From the NCBI RefSeq assembly GCF_020882245.1, contig NW_026869996.1:11570691-11634690 (forward strand): a stretch of DNA of 64,000 nt, in the 5' to 3' direction. Of this stretch, positions 38,220 to 50,490 are shown one piece after another. A program made the translations under genes and the position numbers. Source of the DNA: Rhopalosiphum padi. Its lineage: Eukaryota; Arthropoda; Insecta; Hemiptera; Aphididae. Numbering within the stretch: position 1 is the first letter of the stretch; each line of letters starts with the position of its first letter. The notes beneath the pieces are model-generated. The model made no database searches and was not told the origin of the DNA. It saw only the letters and a list, made by a program, of their open reading frames with translations.

Positions 38220-39952
38220 CTGGATACATGTATACTTCAGTTAGTGTATCTTGCTAACTATAATTAGGAAAAAAAAAATTATATTAACTAAATAATTTTG
38301 AAAATTGTTTCAATAACTCAATATTATAATGAAATTTAATGTAAAATAGAAACCAATCTTTAATCAATATTATTAAAGCAAACATCTTTGTGTTATAGTT
38401 GTGTACCTAAAGTATATATACTTATATTATTTATTATTATCTATACTTGATATAGAAAAGTAAAAAAATAACAATATAGATATATACAACCTTTTTAATA
38501 TTATAAAATAGTAATTCTATCACCATTTACTACTACTATAAAATTGATCAGCCAACAATTACAAAATCACAGGTATCAACCAACACCTGACTACAACTTT
38601 ATAAGATAAATAATTATCTTGTCAGTGTATCTCTTAAGTTGTTTCAGATATGCTAATAGGTAATAAACCTTAAATGAGTACTACATTATAGGAACATTAG
38701 GAACACTATACAGAACTTACATGATTTAAGTTATGAAGATTTGAATATGAATGTTGTAGATAGCATGAATTTAACTTGTTTTTTGCAATGGTTTCAATTA
38801 TTTATCGATACATTGTACCTAGAAAGTAAAAATAATTATACTGTTATACTGTTAATTAAATCTACATATTATGCAAACCGGTTGTTTCCAATGACTATAA
38901 GAATGACTGATGAAGACCACATCTAAAGAGAACTGTTTAAATCTGTAATTTGTATACTCTACAGGGTAAAGAACATATTATTTAATTATACAAAAACTAA
39001 TTACTTAGAACGTAAATACTAAAAAGTAAAATTAAAAAAATACAAATTATCAAATTAACATATAATTATTATTTACGTAAAAATTGAACATAACCGCAAT
39101 TGTTTATCAGACATTCGAAGTGGTAACCTTATAAAACTAAAACCATGGTTATACTAATTAATAATTCATTATCTTAATGTATAATATATGATAATATTGA
39201 TAAAGCTAATTTTGTATTGTTTTTTGGCTTTTTTATGCTTTTTGAAAGTTATCTATTTAACTACTGAAAAATTCATTACACTGACCATTTAAATGGAATC
39301 TGCATAAAATTCTCTATCGATAAACTTTAGATTTCACCATTTATCATTCTTCTATGTGGGATTAACCTCATCTACAAACGAACAATGACAAATTTTTGAA
39401 TAGAAAACATAATATTACACTTGTCATTTTGTAATTTACTATACCTATTGTTCAGCGTTAATACATTTTGAGACTTGTCATATTATTATTATACATTCAC
39501 AACAATATACATTTATTTATAAGCATTTTTTAGGAGTATATATCGTTAATTTTGATGATTGAAATTCAAAGTTCATCAGTTATATGAACAATTATTGATA
39601 CCTAGGTACCTAGTTGATATATAACACTGTTATATCCCGTTCCAGTCAGATCTTGTACGGTTGTTTAATTTATTGTTTGGTACCTAGTCGGTTCTTCTTA
39701 AGGAATGAAAATCAAATATCAACACAATTTTGGTTGATGAATTTAATTTATTGATTGCGAGTCGAATACTGAATAGTTAATTAAGTTTTACTTAATGAAG
39801 GATCATAAAATATAGTGTTAGAGTAAAACGACTTATTAAAAATTGTATGGCTTACGATCGAGTGATCGACTGACTGCGTCGTACATTTTAAAAATGATGG
39901 TCGTATCTCATATATACAACGAAATTGCTTATATAAACGAGGGGTATAAACA
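38220..39952. other. A+T-rich non-coding stretch
   Basis: No supported gene. A 61-codon plus-strand frame at 38741-38926 has no homology I recognise and no neighbouring gene structure. Confidence 0.55.
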
Positions 39953-39969
39953 TTAAATAAATGTATTAT

Positions 39970-41107
39970 CGATGTGATTTGATGAAAAATTACTTCTAAA
40001 TAAATTATTTTTTATGCTGATGGCGTAATTGCCAAACGTTGAAACGCGAACAAACCTAAAACGAGTAAAAAGTTCAAAAATATAATTCGTTAAATCGATA
40101 TACGGGGGTATACCACAAAGAAACGTATGTGTATACAAAAAAACAAGTGATTCGATTTTCAACTATTTTCGCACCCCGATTACGGGGTAAATAATGATCC
40201 TAGGCATTTTGACCATAGAACCTTTATAACTCGTCATGGCATTTATAAGTCAGCACTCAAATTTCAAAAAGATTGAACAAAAACTCAATTTCAAAAAATT
40301 CAGAAAATACGTAAAATCTAAGTACCAAAAAAGAAAAAGAAAATCATAACTTTCCAACAAAACGTCCGATTTCTTTGGTTTTGGTACCGTTCGATTTTTG
40401 ACAAAAATTTTTTAACAATGCGTAGAAAAAAATTGCTCTAACCACCCAAAGTCTAAGTGTTTCGTGGCAACAAAGTCCAAAAACTGCAAAATCCTAATTT
40501 CCTACGCCAAAAAGAGGGGTAAAAAAGGCTCCTACAGTTTCGACACAAGACGCCGATTTTGATCACCGATCTACAAAAAATCGAACCTGCGAATTTCAGA
40601 AACGTGGAACAAAAAATAAACATTTTTCAAAATATTCATGAGGGGGGCATAGGACCCTCCGACCACCGAAAGATTTTATGTAAAATAACTTAAAACAAAA
40701 CTTTTGGTGAAGAAACTATGCCCCTACATCGAAACCCGGCCGAGTAACACTCGACTAAAAAACTCAAATTTCGGAATTCCAAAGCCCCAAAGTGGGGTAA
40801 AAACGGCTTTTACGGTCTCGACAAAAGATATCACTTTTAATCAGAATCCTCAAAAATACCAGAATATTGAGTTTCAGACACGTAGAACGACCACTAAGGT
40901 TTTTCAAAAATATATTTGGGGGGGGGGGGGTTAAAGGTACCCCAACTACAGGGTAATTTTTGGAGAGGCCTAACCATTGTTTAGGAACGTAACTTTTATA
41001 GCTGTAGAGACAATAGTTTTTTCGTAAAATTTTTTCAAAATTATAATATATCATATCATTGCCGCATGATTCTCGATATGATTTGATGAAAAACTATTTC
41101 TAAATAA
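39970..41107. mobile_element. Unclassified repeat block bounded by 34-bp direct repeats
   Basis: CGATGTGATTTGATGAAAAA at 39970 continues to 40003 and recurs at 41074-41107 with three mismatches in 34. Between them, from about 40150, the sequence is G+C-richer and contains two diverged copies of a ~278-bp sub-unit (GGGGTAAAAAAGGCTCCTAC at 40516 and GGGGTAAAAACGGCTTTTAC at 40794, each followed by a CGACA-AAGA stretch and a TTTCAGA-ACGT-GAAC stretch). The direct repeats could be very short terminal repeats, or part of a tandem unit copied twice. Overlapping frames of 69-96 codons lie on both strands and are not supported as genes. Confidence 0.5.
40918..40930 (+). repeat. G13 homopolymer
   Basis: Thirteen consecutive G residues within very A+T-rich DNA, at the end of the second sub-unit of the block; the equivalent position of the first sub-unit (near 40645) has GAGGGGGGCA. 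Length is likely to vary and to be error-prone in sequencing. Confidence 0.9.
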
Positions 41108-43439
41108 TATGTATACTTACCTAGTGTTTTACTAAATATGAATGCCTTCCTAAAATTTCACAATTTAATGCAAGTATACAGTACTAATAAGTAATAATAG
41201 TACTCATAGATAATGATGAAACACAGTACGAAATTAAGAATATTTACGCTTTTGAAAAGGTGTTTAAGGTCTACCTTTTGTAATTGTACGTATAATAAGT
41301 AATGTAGTTTTTTTATTTACATAGAATATTATATGACTTTGACGTTTGCGAATATATCGTATTTCTTACAAATTGTACCTAGTCGTAATTTTTCATAATT
41401 TTTTTGTTGCTTTTGGTAATTAAAATGTAGAAGATTCAGTATTATTATACCGTTTAGGGTAATGTTAAACTTTTATATAACTGAAAAATATAATTATTTA
41501 CTTTGAAACCAGATTCATTAAAGAAATTGACCTAAGTACCTAATGTTGAATATGACGCAGACTTGCATTAAGTAAATAAAATAAATATTTAAAAAGTTTT
41601 ATGTTATACAACATAACTTTTCTAAAACTTCGCATTTTACAACTCGTTATTTTAACACATGATATAATATGTTGTTATTATGATATTCATCCATAGATTT
41701 TGAGGTTCAACTTGAAGTACTAACTTTTTAATATTATAGTTCATAGTTGTATCGTTTCGAAATCTTCGAGGTTCAATGCAGTGACACCTTGAGATCAAAT
41801 TTTTGTTCTCAAAAATGTTGAATTTTAATTTTAAAATTAAGAAATTGCTAAAACCAAATTTCCCGCCAATTTCCTTTTTTGAAAACTTTAAATTTAAATC
41901 ACCACTTACCGTCTAAATAATTGAGTTGAAAAACCTTTAGTATTTGGAAGATTATCTAGGGACGCATCTGCGTCGATCATTGAAGATTTTATCTAGATGG
42001 GGCCAGTATTAAAGGGTTTAGTTTTGGAGTTAGATTTTTGAAAACGTAATAATAAATTGAATTTTTGGACAAAAATTCATAAAAAAATCAGAATTTGGAC
42101 AGTTATATAATTATAAATGAGTCGACAGTTTTTAAATATTATGCAATAGTTTATGAGGAAAATAGAAAATAGCGAAAATATTGAATGTGCGGTAGGGTTG
42201 CCTATACAAAATACCTTCAAATCTGTATGCCAATTTAATAAAATACATAATGCGTTCACTATTTGAGGTGTACTGTATGACAAAATAATTTATAAAATAA
42301 ATTGTATCATAGAGATAGAATAATAGAAGAATCAACCGACCAACCAATATTTTATTTTTAAAAAATAATTATAATGTATAGAACTTGCCTATATAAACCC
42401 CTTCTACTGATGAAAGAAATAAGGATCTGACAGCCTGGCTATAACTAATATTATTGAAATATAAACAAAACACAGATCACAAATGTCCATAAAACTTTTT
42501 GTGTTGTGTAAAAAACCTTAAAAATGTAATATAAGGATAATCATAATTCATAAGTCTTGATTTGTTTTTATAAGTATTATAAGTTTATACCTTGACATTT
42601 ACCTATCAAATTTCAAAAAAAGAACAAACTTTTTCGTAGTTAAAAGTTGTCTTTCTTCTATTTTTAAGTTTTGGAAATTGTATACATGATTCTTCATAAG
42701 AAGTTATATAGCAAGTATATTATTATATTTTTATACATATAATGGCATTTTCAAATGCAATAGTAAAATTAATTACTTTATTCACAATGCCATCAAATCT
42801 ACTTAGTAATAATGTAGGCTGATAGAACATCTTTGTTCATAATTGTTTTTCTGATATAATGATTTTATTTCATTGAATTTAAATGTCAGTACACCCATTA
42901 TTAACCTATTGTACAGCAAAGCAACACCCACTTACTCAATTTTTTTATAGTTAGGATTAAAAATTGAAAGCAAAACAGTTTCTCATAAATAGTTCTTACT
43001 GCAACCAACAGATCTGAAAATGCTTAAATACAGTTTTTGTATAAACATTATAAGATTAATTTTAATAAGAAGAACATCACTTTTTAATTTTTAAGTAGTA
43101 TTTAAAAAAAAATGTAATGGGTACGTTAGTTTATTAACTCTATAATTTATTTTAAAATCATCATTTTTGAAAAAATAAAGTATAATTTTTTACTGGTAGT
43201 TACTCACTTAATAATAATATAATTAAATAACAGTAAATTTTATAAATAAAATAATTCAATAACAATAAACTTAATAAATTACATAATTTAATAATAAAAG
43301 GAATATTATAATTTATAACATTGAACAATAACAGACCGCCTACAATAATAAGTACAATTAATTCCCCAGTTGAATAGTTTTTTGTAAGTGGACAAGTAGA
43401 AAATTAAATTTAAATGAATTACAATATTCACAGTATTTA
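41108..43439. other. A+T-rich non-coding stretch
   Basis: No supported gene. Overlapping minus-strand frames of 68 and 71 codons (42077-42347) show no domain. A short G+C-richer island at 42388-42446 follows an acceptor-like TTATAG on the minus strand and is open for about 22 codons. It may be another exon-like relic but has no partner. Confidence 0.5.
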
Positions 43440-43770
43440 CAACATAGGTACTAAGGTCCAATTTGTTGTGGACATAGTCATGATTTTGGAGAACAGTCCT
43501 CTTCAAAAACATCAACAGATCATTGTTTCTGTTCAGTTACTGTACAGATTCTCTGATAATCCTTGTAGTATTTTTCTTTCAGATCTGGAAGTATAATTTC
43601 TAATTTAAAAAAGTAAATTTACATTATTCAACCATAAACATAACAAATCATGTTTATTCAGAAAATAAAAATTATACAATTTCTGTGAGGTTATTTGTGT
43701 ACTGTTGTAATTCTAAAAGAACTGATTTTCAACAATAGTCAATCTTTGAAAGACTGTCTTTCTGTTTATT
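43440..43770 (-). pseudogene. Possible decayed coding remnants
   Basis: Two minus-strand pieces look more like coding sequence than their surroundings. One follows a CTTCCAG acceptor (43584) and reads LKEKYYKDYQRICTVTEQKQ, then TGA at 43520-43522, continuing in the same frame with SVDVFEEDCSPKS. The other (43713-43769) reads RKTVFQRLTIVENQFF, then TAG, and continues NYNSTQITSQK. They are in different frames. Composition is more balanced here. I do not recognise the protein. The opposing 60- and 69-codon frames in this region are equally unsupported. Confidence 0.25.
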
Positions 43771-44570
43771 ATATAAATTAATCATTATTTAATAATAGGT
43801 ATAATATTGTCAACAATAACAATAATTAAAAACAATTTGTTTTCATACACACCATTAAAAAGCAAAAATATCCAGTACACGATTTCTATTTATGATACAT
43901 TTACATATAACTTAGTATTTGAAGTAATAAAAATTTCTCAAAATTAAAACTAATTTTTTTTCATCAATGATTGACTAATAAGGGAATTGTTCAAATTTAG
44001 GTTGAAACCAAGTTAAGCTTTGAAGGCAATATGATAAATACGCACAGCAAATAAAAAACAATTTATATACTAGACTAAATACAAATATTGATGGAACTTA
44101 CTAATTTTGTTATGAATCGTTGTTACACTGTTAATTATGTTAAACATGTACCTATCAACAAAACATAAAACACATAAGATAGAATACTAACATTTATAGG
44201 ACAGTGTAACATAGAGACCACAGTGCAACTAAGACGATTAACAAAGAAAAAAAAGGAAAATAATTTTAAAATAACATGTAATGATCTTATTGATAAATAA
44301 TAAGGAAATTATTTACTTTATGAGTGTAATAATATATAAGTTGTTAATGTACAACATACAAATAAGTAATAATGTGTGAAATTCTATAACAAACATTTGT
44401 TATTTAGGTCTATAGTTGCGCCAATGGCTTAAAAATAAAGGTAGTACTTACTACTTACTAGTTGGATATTAATTAATTAATAAACATTCAAATATATTAC
44501 AAACAATTGATTTAGGCACTTATTATACACAAGTTTTACTTATGTTAAATGTTGAACCAAACTTCCAGCC
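43771..44570. other. A+T-rich non-coding stretch
   Basis: No gene, RNA or repeat family that I can support. Confidence 0.55.
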
Positions 44571-44834
44571 AGGGGCAGTAAACGTAAAACAAGTAATCGT
44601 TATTCGTTGCCCGTTAAAGTCGTTAAAATGTTGAATAACGGTAATTTATTAATTTCGACCGACAGAATACGACGGATAAATAATGTATCTGGTGCTGGGG
44701 ACCAGGCTGAGAAATTTATATACTCAAAAATCGTAGTAGAATTATTTACAATGTTGAATAGTTGGTATTAATTTGAATTTTTGCGATTTGAGGTTAGTGT
44801 TCGAACTTTTAATTTCTGTTATCACCTATAATTT
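44571..44834. other. Transposon-like inner flank of the right junction
   Basis: Begins with a CCAGGGGCAGTAAACG motif that resembles the start of some hAT-type ends, followed by mixed-composition sequence with CGTTATTCGTTGCCCGTTAA. No matching opposite end was found, so the assignment is weak. No open frame. Confidence 0.25.
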
Positions 44835-44872
44835 CTTATCACGGGGTCCAACTCTTATCACGGGGTCCAACT
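44835..44872. repeat. Perfect 19-bp tandem duplication at the right junction
   Basis: CTTATCACGGGGTCCAACT occurs twice in a row (44835-44853, 44854-44872). The second copy forms most of the right inverted repeat. The left end has only one copy in this form. Confidence 0.95.
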
Positions 44873-44878
44873 GGCCCC
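44855..44878. repeat. Right inverted repeat of the spacer
   Basis: Complement of GGGGC plus CAGTTGGACCCCGTGATAA, matching 35903-35931 once the 5-bp TCGGG insert on the left is skipped. The right array begins 8 bp further on. Confidence 0.8.
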
Positions 44879-45104
44879 ATCACCATATTTGCATTTAAGT
44901 TTTAACTGAAAATTGTTTTTAAATATTTTGTATTAAGAATAAAGTTGTTCAGATAGTTATTGTTTGATTGTTTCCGTTACTGACTTATTCATTATTTTCC
45001 AAATACTCGTTATCATATACAGATTTTCGTTCTAATTATGGTGTGTAGTAGTGACATTGTTTACTCCAACTATACGCATATTTAACTGACTACAATATTT
45101 TCAG

Positions 45105-45263
45105 ATTGCAATACAGCAGACAATAAAAGCCATGGTGAGACATGAATTCGCGATTATATCAGTTTGGAAAATATAAACATCCTATGATGAAAATGGACTA
45201 GAAGATACTGATAATAATAATTGTTTTATTCAACGTACGTGTAGAGCTTATAATAGAATATAA
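45105..45263 (+). pseudogene. P1: core relative with ATT start and a stop at codon 24
   Basis: Follows a TTTTCAG acceptor-like site. It reads ATT GCA ATA CAG CAG where the left cores have ATG GCA GTA, then keeps VRHEF. TAA falls at codon 24 (45174-45176). Past the stop, the register DENGLEDTDNNN and FIQRTC persists to a Tyr at codon 49, exactly the length of the left cores, although CNGY has become CRAY and the terminal stop is lost. It cannot encode the full peptide. Its position at the start of the right unit matches core A on the left. Confidence 0.5.
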
Positions 45264-45525
45264 TTTATAGAAAATTAATAGTTATGTAACAAAATGTTAA
45301 TGTCATGAAATCCTGACAATAGGACTAAGTAAATGATTCTTATTTACTATAATTAACTTTCATACAATTAATTTAACTTGATACTTCATAAACACTAAAA
45401 AACATGATTTTATATGATCATTTTGACGAATATCAAAAATTCATGTTTTAAACTGCTTATAAAGCACTGAGTTATCGAGTCATTCTCCAATTATTATATA
45501 TATTTAACTGATTAAATTTTTTTAG

Positions 45526-45612
45526 ATGGCAATACAGCAGATGACTCAAGGAATGCTGAGACATTTATTTGTATGCATACAACTTTGGGAATGTATGAAC
45601 ATCCAATGTTGA
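45526..45612 (+). pseudogene. P2: core relative, 28-codon frame then frameshift
   Basis: ATG follows TTTTTTTAG. The frame reads MAIQQMTQGMLRH and then a changed middle (LWECMNIQC) to TGA. A frameshift in the middle moves the ancestral register to another frame, where NVENELKDTD and FMQCTCNGY with TAG (45671-45673) are still visible. The 28-codon length is shared with P0. Confidence 0.45.
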
Positions 45613-48600
45613 AAATGAACTAAAAGATACTGATTATAAAGAATTTATGCAATGTACGTGTAATGGTTATTAGGTATAGTTGATAGAAAATTAATAGCAA
45701 TGTATCTAAAAGTTACTCAAATGCTTCCCTGACTATAATATTAATTAAATTATTTAATTTATTATTATTAACTTGCATACATTTCATTTAAGCAGATTTT
45801 TCATTAAAACTATAAAACATGATTTTATATGATAATTTTGACGTATATTAAAAATTTATTTTTTGATCTGCTTATAAAACAAACAATTCTCAAGATAATC
45901 TCTTGAAGCCTGGACCATTATATTAAGAAAATGATTCTAATTTATTATTATTAACTTGCATACATCTCATTTAAGCAGATATTCATTAAAACTATAAAAC
46001 ATGATTTTATATGATAATTTTGACGAATATTACTTATTTATTTTTGATCTGCTTATAAAACAAACAATTCTCAAGATAATCTCTTGAAACCTGGACCATT
46101 ATATTAAGAAAATGATTCTAATTTATTATTTTTAACTTGCATACATCTCATTTAAGCAGATACTACATTAAAACTATAAAACATGATTTTATATGATAAT
46201 TTTGACGAATATTACTTATTTATTTTTTGATCTGCTTATAAAACACACAATTCTCAAGTTAATCTCTTTAAAACTGGACCATTATATTAAGAAAATGATT
46301 CTAATTTATTATTATTAACTTGCATACATCTCATTTAAGCAGATACTTCATTAAAACTATAAAACATGATTTTATATAATAATTTTGACGAATAATATAT
46401 ATTTATTTTTAGAACTGCTTATAAAACACACAATTCTCAAGATAAGCTCTTGAAACCTGGACCACTATATTAAGAAAATGATTAGAATTTATTATTACTA
46501 ACTTGCATACATTTCATTTAAACAGATTTTTCATAAACACCATATAACATGATTTTATATGATAATTTTGATGAATAATATACATTTATTTTTTGAACTA
46601 CTTATAAAACACACAATTCTCAAGTTAATCTCTTGAAACCTGGACCACTATATTAAGAAAATGATTCTAGTTTATTATTATTAACTTGCATACATCTCAT
46701 TTAAGCAGATACTTAAAAAAACTATAAAACATGTTTTTATATGATAATTTTGACGAATATTAAATATTTATTTTTTGAACTGCTTATAAAACACACAATT
46801 CTCAAGATAATCTCTTAAAACCTCGACCACTATATTAAAAAAATGATTAGAATTTTTTATTACCAACTTGCATACATTTCATTTAAGCAGATTTTTCATA
46901 AACACTATATAACATGTTTTTATATGATAATTTTGATGAATAATATACATTTAATTTTTGAACTGCTTATAAAACACACAATTCTCAAGTTAATCTCTTG
47001 AAATCTGGACCATTATATTAAGAAAATGATTCTAATTTATTATTATTAACTTGCATACATCTCATTTAAGCAGATACTTCATTAAAACTATAAAACATGA
47101 TTTTATATGATAATTTTGACGAATATTACTTATTTATTTTTTGATCTGCTTATAAAACCACACAATTCTCAAGTTAATCTCTTTAAAACTGGACCATTAT
47201 ATTAAGAAAATGATTCTAATTTATTATTATTAACTTGCATACATCTCATTTAAGCAGATACTTCATTAAAACTATAAAACATGATTTTATATTATAATAT
47301 TGACGAATAATATATATTTATTTTTTGAACTGCTTATAAAACACACAATTCTCAAGATAAGCTCTTGAAACCTGGACCACTATATTAAGAAAATGATTAG
47401 AATTTATTATTACTATTTTGCATACATTTCATTTAAGCAGATTTTTTCATAAACACTATATAACATGATTTTATATGATAATTTTGATGAATAATATACA
47501 TTTATTTTTTGAACTACTTATAAAACACACAATTCTCAAGTTAATCTCTTGAAACATGGACCATTATATTAAGAAAATGATTCTAGTTTATTATTATTAA
47601 CTTGCATACATCTCATTTAAGCAGATACTTAAAAAAACTATAAAACATGTTTTTATATGATAATTTTGACGAATATTAAATATTTATTTTTTAAACTGCT
47701 TATAAAACACACAATTCTCAAGATAATCTCTTGAAACCTCGACCACTATATTAAAAAAATGATTAGAATTTTTTATTACCAACTTGCATACATTTCATTT
47801 AAGCAGATTTTTTATAAACACTATATAACATGTTTTTATATGATAATTTTGATGAATAATATACATTTAATTTTTGAACTGCTTATAAAACACACAATTC
47901 TCAAGTTAATCTCTTGAAACCTGGACCATTATATTAAGAAAATGATTCTAATTTATTATTATTAACTTGCATACATCTCATTTAAGCAGATACTTCATTA
48001 AAACTATAAAACATGATTTTATATGATAATTTTAACGAATATTACTTATTTATTTTTTGATCTGCTTATAAAACAAACAATTATCAAGTTAATCTCTTGA
48101 AACCTCGACCACTATATTAAGAAAATGATTAGAATTTATTATTACTAACTTGCATACATCTCATTTAAGCAGAAACTTCATTAAAACTATAAAACATGAT
48201 TTTATATGATAATTTTGACGAATATTAAATATTTTTTTATTTATCTGCTTATAAAACAAACAATTCTCAAGATAATCTCTTGAAACCTGGACCACTATAT
48301 TAAGAAAATGATTAGAATTTATTATTACTAACTTGCATACATCTCATTTAAGCAGAAACTTCATTAAATCTATAAAACATGATTTTATATGATAATTTTG
48401 ACGAATATTAAATATTTTTTTATTTATCTGCTTATAAAACAAACAATTCTCAAGATAATCTCTTGAAACCTGGACTACAATATTAAGAAAATGATTCTAA
48501 TTTATTATTATTAACTTGCATACATTTCATTTAAGCAGATTTTTCATAAACACTATATAGCATGATTTTATATGATAATTTTGATGAATAATATACATTT

Positions 48601-50490
48601 ATTTTTTGAACTACTTATAAAACACACAATTCTCAAGTTAATCTCTTGAAACCTGGACCACTATATTAAGAAAATGATTAGAATTTATTATTATTAACTT
48701 GCATACATCTCATTTAAGCAGATACTTCATTAAAACTATAAAACATGATTTTATATGATAATTTTGACAAATATTAAATATTTATTTTATGATCTGCTTA
48801 TAAAACAAACAATTCTCAAGATAATCTCTTGAAACCTCGACCACTATACTAAGAAAATGATTAGAATTTATTATTACTAACTTGCATACATTTCATTTAA
48901 GCAGATTTTTCATAAACACTATATAACATGTTTTTATATGATAATTTTGATGAATAATATACATTTAATTTTTGAACTGCTTATAAAACACACAATTCTC
49001 AAGTTAATCTCTTGAAACCTGGACCATTATATTAAGAAAATGATTATAATTTATTATTATTAACTTGCATACATCTCATTTAAGCAGATTTTTCATAAAC
49101 ACTATATAACATGATTTTATATGATAATTTTGATGAATAATATACATTTATTTTTTGAACTACTTATAAAACACACAATTCTCAAGTTAATCTCTTTAAA
49201 ACTGGACCATTATATTGAGAAAATGATTCTAATTTATTATTATTAACTTGCATACATTTCATTTATGCAGATTTTTCATAAACACTATAAAACATGATTT
49301 TATATGATAATTTTGACGAATATTAAATATTTTTTTTTTTGATCTGCTTATAAAACAAACAATTCTCAAGATAATCTCTTGAAGCCTGGACCATTATATT
49401 AAGAAAATGATTCTAATTTATTATTATTAACTTGCATACATCTCATTTAAGCAGATATTCATTAAAACTATAAAACATGATTTTATATGATAATTTTGAC
49501 GAATATTACTTATTTATTTTTGATCTGCTTATAAAACAAACAATTATCAAGTTAATCTCTTGAAACCTGGACCACTATATTAAGAAAATGATTAGAATTT
49601 ATTATTACTAACTTGCATACATTGCATACATTTCATTTAAGCAGATTTTTCATAAACACTATATAACATGATTTTATATGATAATTTTGATGAATAATAT
49701 ACATTTATTTTTTGAACTACTTATAAAACACACAATTCTCAAGTTAATCTCTTGAAACCTGGACCATTATATTAAGAAAATGATTCTAGTTTATTATTAT
49801 TAACTTGCATACATCTCATTTAAGCAGATACATCATTAAAACTATATAACATGTTTTTTATATGATAATTTTGATGAATAATATACATTTAATTTTTGAA
49901 CTGCTTATAAAACACACAATTCTCAAGTTAATCTCTTGAAACCTGGACCACTATATTAAGAAAATGATTAGAATTTATTATTACTAACTTGCATACATTT
50001 CATTTAAGCAGATTTTTCATAAACACTATAAAACATGATTTTATATGATAATTTTGACGAATATTAAATATTTTTTTTTTTGATCTGCTTATAAAACAAA
50101 CAATTCTCAAGATAATCTCTTGAAACCTCGACCACTATATTAAGAAAATGATTAGAATTTATTATTATTAACTTGTATACATCTCATTTAAGCAGATACT
50201 TCATTAAAACTATAAAACATGTTTTTATATGATAATTTTGATGAATAATATACATTTATTTTTTGAACTGCTTATATAACATACAATTCTCAAGATAATC
50301 TCTTGAAACCTGGACCACTATATTAAGAAAATGATTCTAATTTATTATTATTAACTTGCATACATCTCATTTAAGCAGATACTTCATTAAAACTATAAAA
50401 CATGATTTTATATGATATTTTTGACGAATATTAAATATTTATTTTTTGATCTGCTTATAAAACAAACAATTCTCAAGATAATCTCTTGAA

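Larger units (their letters stand above)
44886..45888 (+). repeat. Head module of the right array, first copy
   Basis: This 1003-bp segment recurs at 61940-62942, offset 17054 bp. I see three single-base differences and no indel. It contains core relatives P1 and P2 and leads directly into the 183-bp satellite. It is homologous, in opposite orientation, to the part of the left unit running from about position 310 down through core A into the next core. Confidence 0.95.

Noticed and set aside
38741..38926. 61-codon plus-strand frame
   Set aside because: No recognisable domain, low-complexity A+T-rich surroundings and no exon partner. This length is expected by chance over 9 kb on six frames.
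39953..41054. Frames of 69, 76 and 96 codons around the repeat block
   Set aside because: They overlap on opposite strands inside a repetitive block with sub-repeats, and one ends in the G13 run as a Gly tail.
42077..42347. Overlapping 68- and 71-codon minus-strand frames
   Set aside because: Two frames over the same A+T-rich sequence, with composition-driven residues only.
43306..43596. Opposed 69-codon (minus) and 60-codon (plus) frames
   Set aside because: Mutually antisense, no domain, and the more coding-like register here is a third frame with stops, which is listed as a possible relic.
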